The notes beneath the pieces are model-generated. The model made no database searches, was not told where the DNA came from, and saw only the letters and a program-made list of their open reading frames with translations. A DNA stretch of 37,546 bases, taken from contig DBVU01000046.1 in NCBI GenBank assembly GCA_002308195.1, positions 1 through 37,546 on the forward strand, in the 5' to 3' direction. Within the stretch, counting starts at the first letter, position 1, and each line of letters starts with the position of its first letter. This DNA is from Bacteroidales bacterium UBA1256 (lineage in GTDB: Bacteria; Bacteroidota; Bacteroidia; Bacteroidales; Paludibacteraceae). This document shows, in pieces, positions 17,205 to 25,144 of this stretch. A program made the translations under genes and the position numbers.

Positions 17205-18830
17205 TTAATATCCAGGATTTTGACCCATCTCTGTCGGGTTGAGCTGACGCTCTTCTTGCGGAATCGGGAAAATCTCATGCTTGCCTGCCACAAATTCTTG
17301 AATGTGATGTTGTGCCTCTGCTGTTTCCGTAGCTTTGTAAGCATCCATATGGGCTTTCAGTCCCGTTCCTGCTACACCTTTCCAGCGTACGAGATCAAAC
17401 CAGCGGTGTCCCTCCATTGCCAATTCGCATCGACGCTCATGGCGGAGTGCTGCATCATCAGCTGTTGCTATGTCAGCCAATCCTACACGTTGACGAACCT
17501 TATTGATATAGGTTAACGCAGTTCCTGCATCACTCAGTCCAAGGCAAGCCTCAGCGTACATCAGCAGCACGTCAGCATAGCGAATTTGCTTGTTGTTAAG
17601 TGGACCGCGCGAAGCGTGCAGACTCCATTTGCCGTAACCTCCACCGATTTCTTTCGGGTCACGATACATACCGTATTTGTTGTTCAGCATGTTGTTACCC
17701 AAATATACTTCATCGGACTGTTCTTGATAAGTACTTACAATCGAAGTATCAGGAATCAAAATAGTTACCGTGCGGCGGATAGAGTCTTCCGCTTCAAACT
17801 CATCGTAGAGGTTCTGTGTCGGATGATCAAATCCCCAACCGCCACCAATCTCGGAGTTACGGCTACGCATTAGAATCTGGGTAAAACTACCTGCTGTGAA
17901 ACCAAATCCCTCTCCGTAGTCGCCCCATGCTACTTCGGCATATTGAATTTCGAAGACGGACTCGATGCCATTCTCGCCAGCCAGCGTGAAATTGTCCTCA
18001 TAATTCGGACAAAGGTCATACTCTCCGGAAGTGATAATCGAATCGCCCCAAGCCTTAGCATCGGCATAACAATCTGCAGCAGATTTGCTCAAACTATAGG
18101 TCTGCCAATAAGGCGAAGCCATATACAGATTGACCTTCATCAGCATAGCCTCTGCGGCTCCTTTGGTAGCGCGTCCCATGTCTACATCGTTATATTCGCT
18201 TTTCTCCCAGAGATTCTTTTGTGCGAAGCTGAGATCTGCGAGAATCTGCGTGAAGACTTGATTTACGGATGCACGCGGCATACCCCATTCTCCGGAACTT
18301 CTCAAGACATTCAAAGGCATCGGAACTCCGGCAAAGATACGTACCAAACGGAAATAGTAGTAAGCCCGGAGGAAATGTACTTCACCCAAAAGGCGATTCT
18401 TCATTTTTTCCGTGAAATTCTCATCAATGCCCACTTCTGTTTTTTCAATATACTCCAAGGCAAGATTACAACGTCCTATACCTTGGAATTGCGCACGGTA
18501 GAAATCGAGCAACAAGGTGTTTTGGTCCGTTGTACGCCAGTTTTCGATATCATACGCATCAGCCATATCGGTGGTAGAACCACCGCCCTTCAATGCATCA
18601 TCACTAGCTATATCACCAAAAAACCACTCCGCGCAATAAGTATTGTTATACTCCCACATCAGCGGTGTGTAGCAACCCGTTACATTCTGAACTACTGCCT
18701 CAGTGGAATTATAGAACTCATCCAAAAGGGTAGTTCCCGGTTCCACCTCTGTTAGATAATCTTTGCAACCAAAGAAAGAAAGTGTAGAACACAATGTGCA
18801 AAGTACAAATATATATTTCATCTGTTTCAT
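17205..18830 (-). CDS. SusD-family outer-membrane glycan-binding lipoprotein
   Basis: 541 aa. The lipobox LSFFGC gives lipidation at Cys22, followed by KDYLTEVEPGT, the usual SusD/RagB start. The helical TPR-like core includes YYRAQFQGIGRCN-like and FLRAYYYFRLVRIFAGVP segments. The C-terminal part has RYADVLLMYAEA, YINKVRQRVGL and RHERRCELAMEGHRWFDLVRW, all typical of the SusD superfamily. SusD proteins sit as a lid on SusC and deliver oligosaccharides to the transporter. It lies 18 bp after the susC-like gene, forming the pair that defines a PUL. Length is normal for the family. Substrate is inferred from the GH16, GH128 and GH30-like genes downstream. Confidence 0.97.
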   Translation of the reverse strand: MKQMKYIFVLCTLCSTLSFFGCKDYLTEVEPGTTLLDEFYNSTEAVVQNVTGCYTPLMWEYNNTYCAEWFFGDIASDDALKGGGSTTDMADAYDIENWRTTDQNTLLLDFYRAQFQGIGRCNLALEYIEKTEVGIDENFTEKMKNRLLGEVHFLRAYYYFRLVRIFAGVPMPLNVLRSSGEWGMPRASVNQVFTQILADLSFAQKNLWEKSEYNDVDMGRATKGAAEAMLMKVNLYMASPYWQTYSLSKSAADCYADAKAWGDSIITSGEYDLCPNYEDNFTLAGENGIESVFEIQYAEVAWGDYGEGFGFTAGSFTQILMRSRNSEIGGGWGFDHPTQNLYDEFEAEDSIRRTVTILIPDTSIVSTYQEQSDEVYLGNNMLNNKYGMYRDPKEIGGGYGKWSLHASRGPLNNKQIRYADVLLMYAEACLGLSDAGTALTYINKVRQRVGLADIATADDAALRHERRCELAMEGHRWFDLVRWKGVAGTGLKAHMDAYKATETAEAQHHIQEFVAGKHEIFPIPQEERQLNPTEMGQNPGY

Positions 18831-18848
18831 AATGATTCTCCTTTCTTA

Positions 18849-21800
18849 TTAGAATGTTGCATTTAGACCAAAAGTAAACGTACGGCTTTGCGGATAGTTT
18901 CCATAGTCAACGCCACTACCAACTTCAGGATCGTAACCTTGATATTTGGTAATCGTAAAGAGGTTGCTAGCCGTAGCATAGAAGCGCAAACGCGAGCAAC
19001 GGAACCGCTGCGTGATATTCTGCGGCAGTGTATAACCAATCTGGAGGTTCTTGAGACGCAGATAACTACCATCCTCAATGAAACGAGTGGAGTTTTCTGT
19101 GTTGGTCGGAGAACCTAGAGGGTTTGGAATAGTTCCTTCGCGATTCTCTAATTCATAAAAATCAACACCGTTTACCAACATAGCAGAACGCACTGCGTCT
19201 GTATAACCTACCCATACATTGTCTTTCATATACGAAGCCAATGCATAGCTGCCACCATCGCCTTCCAAGTATTGGCGTTGTGCATTGTAAATTTTGTTGC
19301 CTGCTACACCCTGGAAGAACAACTGGATATCTACTCCATAGAAATCGACTGCCAAATTGAGACCATAAGTCAATTTCGGGAATGGATTGCCAATGACCAT
19401 CTTGTCATTCTCGTCCAATTTGCCATCACCATTCACATCCGTATAACGTGCATCACCAGCATGAACACCTATCGTAGTTTCTGTGTAGGAATAAAGCTGC
19501 TCCAATGCTTCTTCATCCGACTGATACACTCCTTCATACTGATATCCCCAGAACGAATTCAACGCAAGACCTTCGTCGGTCTTTGTACGATCGCCCCATA
19601 GCGGAGAACCACCATTCAGTTTGGTCAATTCATTATGCAGGAACGAGAAGTTAGCTCCAATATTATAATGTACCGGGCCAACGGTGTTGTCATGACTTAA
19701 TGTGATTTCGACACCTTCATTGCGAATATTTCCTACGTTCCGAATTAAAGAATAACGGTTTCCAACATGAGCCGGTGCATTAACATAGAGCAACGCATCC
19801 TTAGTATCGCGACGGAAATAATCAATAGTACCCGCCAGTTTTCCATTCCAGAAACTAAAGTCAATACCGGCATCCCATTGTTGGTTGGTCTCCCACTTTC
19901 CTGATTCATCCACCAGTGTCAGCACAGCAGCACCACCGGTAGCTTGTCCTGCATTTTGATCTGGACCAAACGGATATCCATAGAACACATTCTCGGAAGA
20001 TCCCATCGTATATTGGAATGCGCTGGAACCTACACCATCGTTACCCACCTGACCGAAACCTGCACGGAACTTAATGTTGTCCAGCCAATCCAATTCCAGA
20101 TCACGCATAAACGGTTCCTCGCTCAAACGCCAAGCCACAGCCACTGATGGGAAATAGCCCCAAGGATTCTTGGTGAATTTGCTAGAAGCATCTGCGCGGA
20201 AGTTAGCGGTAATCATGTAACGACTATCGTAGTTGTAGAATACACGGCCGAGGAACGACAGACGACGTACACGACTAACATTATCAGAGGCATAAGTTTG
20301 ATCTTCCGTTACACGGCTCAAATACCAGTTATTAGGAGCATCATTTAAGATCTTGGCACCCGAACCACCTATTCCATAGTAGTTATATTCGGACCATGTC
20401 TGACCTACCATGACCGAGAAATTGTGTTTGCCAATCTCGCGAGCATAAGTGATAGTCGTTTCCTCCAAAAGTTGCAAACCACGATTGATGTTTGCACTTA
20501 GGAAGTTTTTATCAGAAGCGTTGTAACTTGTGTAAATGTTCGGATAACCGAAATTACGAGTACGAGATACTGAGTAATCAGCCGACATAGCCGACTTGAT
20601 AGTTAAGCCTTGCACCGGAGTAATCTCGAAATAAACATCGCCGACAGCACGCTCGCTGCGAGTATTCGGCTCGCTATTGAATGCCATTTGGTAAGGATTG
20701 GTTACATTCTTAAAGTTAGAACCTGCAGAATAGTATCCTGAAATATCTTTGCCATTTTTGTTAACCGACCCTTCTGGATAGTAAACTGGATCCCACGGTG
20801 CCATTGCCAATGCAGCTGTAATCATAGACGCTCCTGCAGAAGAACTGTTGTTCATCGCATTGCGGCCATAAGAAGAAACGATAGAGAAATGTTCACCGAT
20901 CTTCAACCAATCGCGCACCTTGTAATCAGTATTCAGACGAAGTGTAAAACGATTATAGTTGCTACCTACAATGGTTCCTTCCTGACCGAAATAGGAAGCA
21001 GACAAAGCATAGTGTCCTTTTTCTCCTCCTCCATCGAAAGAAAGGTTGTAATTGTGCATAAATGCGTTGGCTTTAAAGACCTCGTCTTGCCAATCGGTCT
21101 CTTGATCCTCGTACGCAAAATTAATTGGATAATACTCTGATATCTTAGTGATATTAGCATTACCTAATTTATACATATTCAACCAAGGGCGGAAACCATA
21201 TTTCTGATAGTAAGCAACTTCTGATGCACCATTACGCATCGCACCGATGCGGATTTCGGTATCAGCAAAATCTTTTGCACCAAGTACATCCATCTTCTTC
21301 CAACGATTTTGGAAGCCCCAATAAGCATCAAAGGAAATGTTTATCTTGCCTTCACCACCGGACTTGGTGGTAATTAGAATGACACCATTGGCACCACGGC
21401 TACCGTAGATAGCTGCTGCAGAAGCGTCCTTCAGAATTTCCATTGACTTGATGTCGGTAGGCGAGAGCCATTTGATATCACCTGTGATAACTCCATCCAC
21501 TACATACAGCGGGTCATTCCCACCAAGTGCAGAACCGATACCACGAATACGAATCGTTGCACCTTCGCCAGGCTGACCGGAATTGCTAGTTACCGTAACA
21601 CCGGCTGCGCGTCCTTGCAATGCTTGATCCAAACCGGAGACAGGAGCTTTTACCAACTGGTCGGCACTAACCGAAGCCACAGATCCAGTCAAATCACTCT
21701 TCTTCATCGTACCATAACCAATGGCTACGACTTCTTGTAGTTGCACATTGTCCGGCTCGAGCGTGATGCGCATCGGACCGCTGCCGCTTACCTTAACTTC

Positions 21801-22040
21801 TTGTGTCTTGTATCCCATAAAGGATATCTGCAACACATCGCCTGCTTTCGCCTGAACAGAGAAATTACCATCGAAATCGGTAATCGTACCAACGGTGGTT
21901 CCCTTGACCATCACATTGGCGCCAATCACCGGATCCGGCTCATCTTGGGCCATCACCACACCTGTTACTGTGAGCGATTGCGCCATTGCGATGAGTGACA
22001 TCCAGGCAAAAGCGACTGTCAAATAGATTTTACTTCTCAT
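18849..22040 (-). CDS. SusC-family TonB-dependent outer-membrane transporter
   Basis: 1063 aa. The signal peptide ends near AMAQ (residue 21). A carboxypeptidase-regulatory-like domain (about 24-96; VTGVV, VKGTTVGTITDFDGNFSV, ISFMGYKTQEV) is followed by the plug (about 101-230) with EVVAIGYGTMKKSDLTGSV, RIRGIGS, PLYVVDGV, and ILKDASAAAIYGSRGANGVILITTK, then a large beta-barrel ending YPQSRTFTFGLNATF with the terminal Phe typical of outer-membrane barrels. It should import beta-glucan oligosaccharides using TonB energy. No N-terminal anti-sigma-interacting (STN) domain is present, which fits control by a SusR-like activator rather than an ECF sigma/anti-sigma pair. Confidence 0.97.
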   Translation of the reverse strand: MRSKIYLTVAFAWMSLIAMAQSLTVTGVVMAQDEPDPVIGANVMVKGTTVGTITDFDGNFSVQAKAGDVLQISFMGYKTQEVKVSGSGPMRITLEPDNVQLQEVVAIGYGTMKKSDLTGSVASVSADQLVKAPVSGLDQALQGRAAGVTVTSNSGQPGEGATIRIRGIGSALGGNDPLYVVDGVITGDIKWLSPTDIKSMEILKDASAAAIYGSRGANGVILITTKSGGEGKINISFDAYWGFQNRWKKMDVLGAKDFADTEIRIGAMRNGASEVAYYQKYGFRPWLNMYKLGNANITKISEYYPINFAYEDQETDWQDEVFKANAFMHNYNLSFDGGGEKGHYALSASYFGQEGTIVGSNYNRFTLRLNTDYKVRDWLKIGEHFSIVSSYGRNAMNNSSSAGASMITAALAMAPWDPVYYPEGSVNKNGKDISGYYSAGSNFKNVTNPYQMAFNSEPNTRSERAVGDVYFEITPVQGLTIKSAMSADYSVSRTRNFGYPNIYTSYNASDKNFLSANINRGLQLLEETTITYAREIGKHNFSVMVGQTWSEYNYYGIGGSGAKILNDAPNNWYLSRVTEDQTYASDNVSRVRRLSFLGRVFYNYDSRYMITANFRADASSKFTKNPWGYFPSVAVAWRLSEEPFMRDLELDWLDNIKFRAGFGQVGNDGVGSSAFQYTMGSSENVFYGYPFGPDQNAGQATGGAAVLTLVDESGKWETNQQWDAGIDFSFWNGKLAGTIDYFRRDTKDALLYVNAPAHVGNRYSLIRNVGNIRNEGVEITLSHDNTVGPVHYNIGANFSFLHNELTKLNGGSPLWGDRTKTDEGLALNSFWGYQYEGVYQSDEEALEQLYSYTETTIGVHAGDARYTDVNGDGKLDENDKMVIGNPFPKLTYGLNLAVDFYGVDIQLFFQGVAGNKIYNAQRQYLEGDGGSYALASYMKDNVWVGYTDAVRSAMLVNGVDFYELENREGTIPNPLGSPTNTENSTRFIEDGSYLRLKNLQIGYTLPQNITQRFRCSRLRFYATASNLFTITKYQGYDPEVGSGVDYGNYPQSRTFTFGLNATF

Positions 22041-22073
22041 GATATATACATTTATGAAATATATGAAATAGAA

Positions 22074-22101
22074 GGTATGTGCCGACCCAACGGCACATAC
22101 C
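22074..22101 (-). other. Strong intercistronic hairpin before susC, loop UUGGGU
   Basis: A perfect 11-bp stem (GGTATGTGCCG and complement) encloses the six-base loop UUGGGU on the RNA. It starts 8 bases after the stop codon of the 462-aa gene. Only a weak pyrimidine stretch (TTCTATTTC) follows, so partial termination or protection of the upstream transcript are both possible. The same loop occurs in the hairpin at 31026-31051. Confidence 0.75.
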
Positions 22102-22109
22102 CGAAATGA

Positions 22110-23498
22110 TTATCGAACGACTTGTCCTGTTGCATCATAGCGAACGCCATTCTTGATGATGATCAGTTGACCATTCTCTATCACCTTTTGTGCTTTTACA
22201 TTAGCCTCAACTTGCTCGAAGCCTTCTGTGCGCTTATCAACGAAAAGAACATTTTGTACAAAGCATGTACCTACTAATTTGTCGCAATCGTAGAAACCTA
22301 CTTGCTCGCAATTAGTCTTGGTGTTTCCTGCGATATCCAGTACAATATGATTCCATTGACCAGCAACCAGATTGAATACGCTAGGTGTTTCGCCAACGCC
22401 AATCACTTGAGTCGTGAGAATAGAATTTGCTGCGGTAGCATATACATCCATTTCCAGAGCAGTGTAAGCAGTGATATCGGTCGCAGCGAAAGCCATACCG
22501 AAGCAGCTACTACCGGTAGCGTTTGGCTCAACGCAAAGAGCCTTGCTGGTGGCTGTAAGTGCACCTTCTGCTACTGCAGGACCTGCCCACCAATCTTGAT
22601 AACCCCAAGCCAAATTTGTATAAACATCCGAGAAGAGAGCCAGCACCTTGTCTGCGGCGTAGGTCGGAGCCTCTGCAGGAGCAGGAGCTTCCAGGGTCTT
22701 AGCGGTTACGGCAATCGGAGCAGTCTCGTTGCCGCTGTCATCAGATGCGATTACAGAGAAGCTGTACTCTGTGTTCGGATCCAGTTTGGCAACCGTGATG
22801 ATAGCATCTGCACCGGAAGCTGCATTACCTACACCTACTTCTGTAGTTCCGTTCAGTACGGTAAATTTAACTGCACCCGAAGCATCTGTAGCCTTCGCTT
22901 TGATTTTAACGTTGTAGTACGAAGCAGCATCCAGAACGGCAGTAAAATCGGTAGGAGCATCGTTATCCTCTGCAGGGGCAACGGTAGTATAGAAATATAC
23001 GTTGTTAATCCACAATGTCAAATTAGGAGCATTGGCAATCTTAATCTGATACGTATTTGTCCAATCGGTACCGTTTTCGAACTCAGAAAGAGCGATTTCT
23101 ATGCTATTCCATTGTTGGCCAACCAAAGTTTTGGTAACACCTACCTCTGTTCCACCATGGATAGGAACAATCTCAATCGAAGCGGCAGCGGCAACCCATA
23201 CATCCATATGAAGTTTCTCCATCGAAGCGCAGTTCAACGCTTTTGTTCCTTCGAATGTGATGCCGAAATAACCTAGAGCACCGGTAACATACTTCTTACC
23301 GTAAGTGTCTTGAGAATAAGCAGTACTACTGCCCCACTCACCGAAATCGCAGTCTGCACCATAAGTAGCGGAATAAACAGCTTTTACTTGATTAGCTGGC
23401 ACTGTCGGAGCGGCAGGAGCAGCGTCAGGCGCTGTCAGTTGTGCAAAAGCGAACATGTTTGCGCACATGAGTGCGACCAAAATAGAAATCTTTTTCAT
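22110..23498 (-). CDS. Secreted protein with two related beta-sandwich domains around Fn3, short C-terminal tag
   Basis: 462 aa. The signal peptide ends near AFAQ (residue 20) without a lipobox. An Ala/Pro-rich linker precedes domain A (about 36-173; VKAVYSATYGADCDFGEWG, LHMDVWVAAAASIEI, GQQWNSIEIALSEF, LWINNVYFY), a Fn3-like domain (about 180-268), and domain B (about 279-424; LALFSDVYTNLAWGYQDWW, LEMDVYATAANSILTT, AGQWNHIVLDI, CFVQNVLFVD). A and B are clearly related and look like carbohydrate-binding jelly rolls found in Bacteroidetes surface proteins. The last 26 residues (437-462) contain ENGQLIIIKNGVRYDATGQ, a tag shared with two other proteins here. No catalytic motif is seen; a soluble or cell-surface glycan-binding role is likely. 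It is unusual in being encoded upstream of susC. Confidence 0.78.
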   Translation of the reverse strand: MKKISILVALMCANMFAFAQLTAPDAAPAAPTVPANQVKAVYSATYGADCDFGEWGSSTAYSQDTYGKKYVTGALGYFGITFEGTKALNCASMEKLHMDVWVAAAASIEIVPIHGGTEVGVTKTLVGQQWNSIEIALSEFENGTDWTNTYQIKIANAPNLTLWINNVYFYTTVAPAEDNDAPTDFTAVLDAASYYNVKIKAKATDASGAVKFTVLNGTTEVGVGNAASGADAIITVAKLDPNTEYSFSVIASDDSGNETAPIAVTAKTLEAPAPAEAPTYAADKVLALFSDVYTNLAWGYQDWWAGPAVAEGALTATSKALCVEPNATGSSCFGMAFAATDITAYTALEMDVYATAANSILTTQVIGVGETPSVFNLVAGQWNHIVLDIAGNTKTNCEQVGFYDCDKLVGTCFVQNVLFVDKRTEGFEQVEANVKAQKVIENGQLIIIKNGVRYDATGQVVR

Positions 23499-23556
23499 AA
23501 CTAAAATGAATTAAAGTTAGTAATAAATAATAACTAGATATGTATTATATCATATA

Positions 23557-24789
23557 CTATTGTAATCTCGTTCCCAATACGTTGTAGCGCACACCGTTAT
23601 GCTCAATCACCAATCGGCCATCTTCTATCGTCTTCTTGGCTGCGGTTGGATCAGTTACTACAGGTATCAGCGTTGCTGGATTTTCGCACTCGGTGCCATA
23701 GGTATATTCGAACGCAATCGTCGGCCATGCATTGTCATTCAGAGTAGTTGCGTATTCTACTACAGCATTGTACGTGATTTTCTCACCCTTAGCAGGCGCA
23801 TTAGCTGCATCCTTTAGCGACAGAGTAACCGTATTGCCCGAGCATGCGTGATCAAAATAAGAAGACGCAGGCATGGTTCCTACATTGAAACTACCTATAG
23901 CCATACCGCTGCCGCGGAAATGGAAATCGGCTGCTTCGCCGCCTTCCACTTCTGTGATGGTAATCACTACAGCACCTTCAGCATTCGTAATCCATGTGAA
24001 TTTGGCTTCGCGGTTATCGCCCTCCAATACAGTATGGTCGCAATATTCCGAATTGCCCAAGACAACTTCTTCTGCCGTCAGTGCCCAATCTACCTCTTCC
24101 GAAGGATCGGACTCCAGTTTGCCGTTACCAAAAGCAACTACGGTCACTTTGTACGTACCGCTTGCCAGAGGCTTGAAATTCAGTTTGTCACCCGATACTA
24201 CTATTTGCTCATGCTTCACAGCACCATTCAGAGCTACAAAAGCCGTATATTGCTCTGCACCTGCTACTTCGGTGAAGGTAATCACGCTATCTCCACTAAC
24301 AGCCACATTGGTCGGAGCAGGCCATTGGTCACAAACACCACCATAGGTATAAATGAAATCCGGGAAAGAATAGGCATCCTTGCCATTTACTTTCCATGCC
24401 AATGCATGACCGGCACCAACGTGCTTAATCTGAGCACCTGCAGGCAACTCTGCTATCTTAGTCAATGTATAGACATTTCCCGAATAAACCTGCGTCGCAG
24501 TGAAATAGTCGCTTGCAGGAGTCGTGGTTGCAAAATTATCGGTACTAACCACGAATGCATCAATACCGCCTTCAAAACCACCGTTACGGAAAGCACTCGA
24601 AGTGGCCCCCGGACCTTCGCCTATCGTGATAACTACATTACCGCTGGCATCGGTAATCCAACTCAGCGTAACATAAGCATCGCCGTCTTTGGTTTCGTTA
24701 CCATAATAGCAGCAATATTCACTACTGCCGGCAGCGAAGGAAATCATAGTTGCACAAAGCAAAACAAAAAACAAGGAAAATTTTTTCAT
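23557..24789 (-). CDS. Secreted protein with duplicated SEYC domain, first gene of the PUL operon
   Basis: 410 aa from the ATG at 24789, chosen because MKKFSLFFVLLCATMISFAAG is a clean signal peptide; the frame stays open further upstream but that part lies in the untranslated leader. Domain A (22-153) and domain B (245-369) are duplicates. Both begin with SEYC, carry TWIT or SWIT, then VVITI, then an FR-G-G segment and PASxYF, and end with YTYG plus Cys. A Fn3-like domain (156-237) lies between them. The tail (384-410) contains DGRLVIEHNGVRYNVLGTR, the same short tag as in the 462- and 500-aa proteins. I do not recognise the SEYC domain. Being promoter-proximal, it should be the most strongly expressed gene of the locus; a glycan-binding role is inferred from position and architecture. 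Confidence 0.75.
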   Translation of the reverse strand: MKKFSLFFVLLCATMISFAAGSSEYCCYYGNETKDGDAYVTLSWITDASGNVVITIGEGPGATSSAFRNGGFEGGIDAFVVSTDNFATTTPASDYFTATQVYSGNVYTLTKIAELPAGAQIKHVGAGHALAWKVNGKDAYSFPDFIYTYGGVCDQWPAPTNVAVSGDSVITFTEVAGAEQYTAFVALNGAVKHEQIVVSGDKLNFKPLASGTYKVTVVAFGNGKLESDPSEEVDWALTAEEVVLGNSEYCDHTVLEGDNREAKFTWITNAEGAVVITITEVEGGEAADFHFRGSGMAIGSFNVGTMPASSYFDHACSGNTVTLSLKDAANAPAKGEKITYNAVVEYATTLNDNAWPTIAFEYTYGTECENPATLIPVVTDPTAAKKTIEDGRLVIEHNGVRYNVLGTRLQ

Positions 24790-24799
24790 GATAATTAAA

Positions 24800-24813
24800 T
24801 TTGTTTGGTTAAT
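24800..24813 (-). promoter_or_regulatory. 14-base leader element, first copy
   Basis: ATTAACCAAACAAA on the minus strand, ending 10 bases before the ATG at 24789. It is identical in sequence and spacing to 17147-17160. It directly follows the 11-bp array in the operon leader. Confidence 0.5.
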
Positions 24814-24835
24814 CAATCTATTATCTATTTTGTTT

Positions 24836-24910
24836 GGTCGTAACTTTACCGAGACAATCACGTGGTAATATCGTGGTAATATCGTGGTCAAATCGTGGTT
24901 TTGTCGTGAG
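24836..24910 (-). repeat. 11-bp periodic array in the PUL leader RNA
   Basis: Plus-strand CG dinucleotides start at 24839, 24850, 24861, 24872, 24883, 24894 and 24905, seven in a row exactly 11 bp apart. On the minus strand the best units read ACCACGATATT (twice), with variants ACCACGATTTG, CTCACGACAAA and GTTACGACCAA. The promoter at 24955-24986 places transcription start near 24950, so the array lies in the roughly 160-base untranslated leader of the operon. The RNA is rich in A and C and has no obvious hairpin. A short 10-bp repeat (ATGTTTCGGA, ATGTTTCGCA on the plus strand) follows at 24926-24945. Confidence 0.88.
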
Positions 24911-24954
24911 TTGATTTGGGTTGTGATGTTTCGGAATGTTTCGCAATTCTGGTG

Positions 24955-24986
24955 CAAAGGTATATATATTTTTTAATATATACAAA
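24955..24986 (-). promoter_or_regulatory. Bacteroides-type promoter for the PUL operon
   Basis: On the minus strand, -33 TTTG (24986-24983), a 20-bp spacer and -7 TACCTTTG (24962-24955) match the Bacteroidetes primary sigma consensus TTTG-N19-21-TAnnTTTG exactly. The spacer is AT-rich. It would start transcription near 24950 and produce an mRNA covering the 410-aa gene through at least the left edge of the window. The 355-base region 24790-25144 between the divergent genes otherwise holds the leader array, the GTAC repeats and the regulator promoter. Confidence 0.8.
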
Positions 24987-25001
24987 TGTTCTACAACACA
25001 A

Positions 25002-25017
25002 TACAGCAAAAAAGTAC
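25002..25017. promoter_or_regulatory. Candidate activator site upstream of the PUL promoter
   Basis: The sequence TACAGCAAAAAAGTAC lies 15 bp upstream of the PUL -33 box, a normal place for an activator. Its halves, TACAGCAAAA and AAAAAAGTAC, both recur at 25074-25091 beside the regulator promoter. Binding by the adjacent SusR-like protein is inferred. Confidence 0.45.
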
Positions 25018-25063
25018 GTGTTTACACCTCTTAACTTACTGATTCTCAGATATACTAAAAAAC

Positions 25064-25091
25064 AAAAAGGTACAAAAAAAGTACAGCAAAA
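25064..25091. promoter_or_regulatory. Candidate operator abutting the regulator promoter
   Basis: Two A-tract/GTAC units lie back to back: AAAAAGGTAC (25064-25073) and AAAAAAAGTAC (25074-25084), followed by TACAGCAAAA (25082-25091). It ends exactly at the -33 TTTG of the regulator promoter, which suggests autoregulation. Confidence 0.45.
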
Positions 25092-25123
25092 TTTGCACAT
25101 ATCAAATATTTATTGTAATTTTG
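25092..25123 (+). promoter_or_regulatory. Bacteroides-type promoter for the SusR-like regulator
   Basis: -33 TTTG at 25092-25095, 20-bp spacer, -7 TAATTTTG at 25116-25123, matching TAnnTTTG. Transcription would start near 25130, giving a very short leader of about 15 bases before the ATG at 25145. This excludes the TTG codon at 25121 as a translation start. Confidence 0.8.
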
Positions 25124-25144
25124 CAGCGTCAAATTTTACACACT

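Noticed and set aside
17943..18755. 270-codon plus-strand frame inside the SusD gene
   Set aside because: Opposite-strand shadow of an unmistakable SusD coding region.
16128..22101. Full rho-independent terminators within the PUL
   Set aside because: The hairpins lack an adjacent T-run and no promoter of the TTTG/TAnnTTTG type was seen after them, so read-through is more likely.
22302..23276. Long open frame (324 codons) on the plus strand opposite the 462-aa gene
   Set aside because: The opposite frame encodes a signal peptide, duplicated domains and a family-like tail; this one has Cys/Arg/Ile-rich shadow composition and no start signals.
23848..24798. Long open frame (316 codons) on the plus strand opposite the 410-aa gene
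   Set aside because: Shadow of a well-supported secreted protein gene; no recognisable domain, and it ends in the leader region.
24790..24957. Upstream extension of the first PUL gene by 56 codons
   Set aside because: The extension covers the 11-bp array and the end of the promoter; the internal ATG at 24789 starts a clean signal peptide.
25121..25144. TTG start for the regulator at 25121
   Set aside because: The TTG is part of the -7 promoter box TAATTTTG; the ATG at 25145 begins the signal-like sequence.
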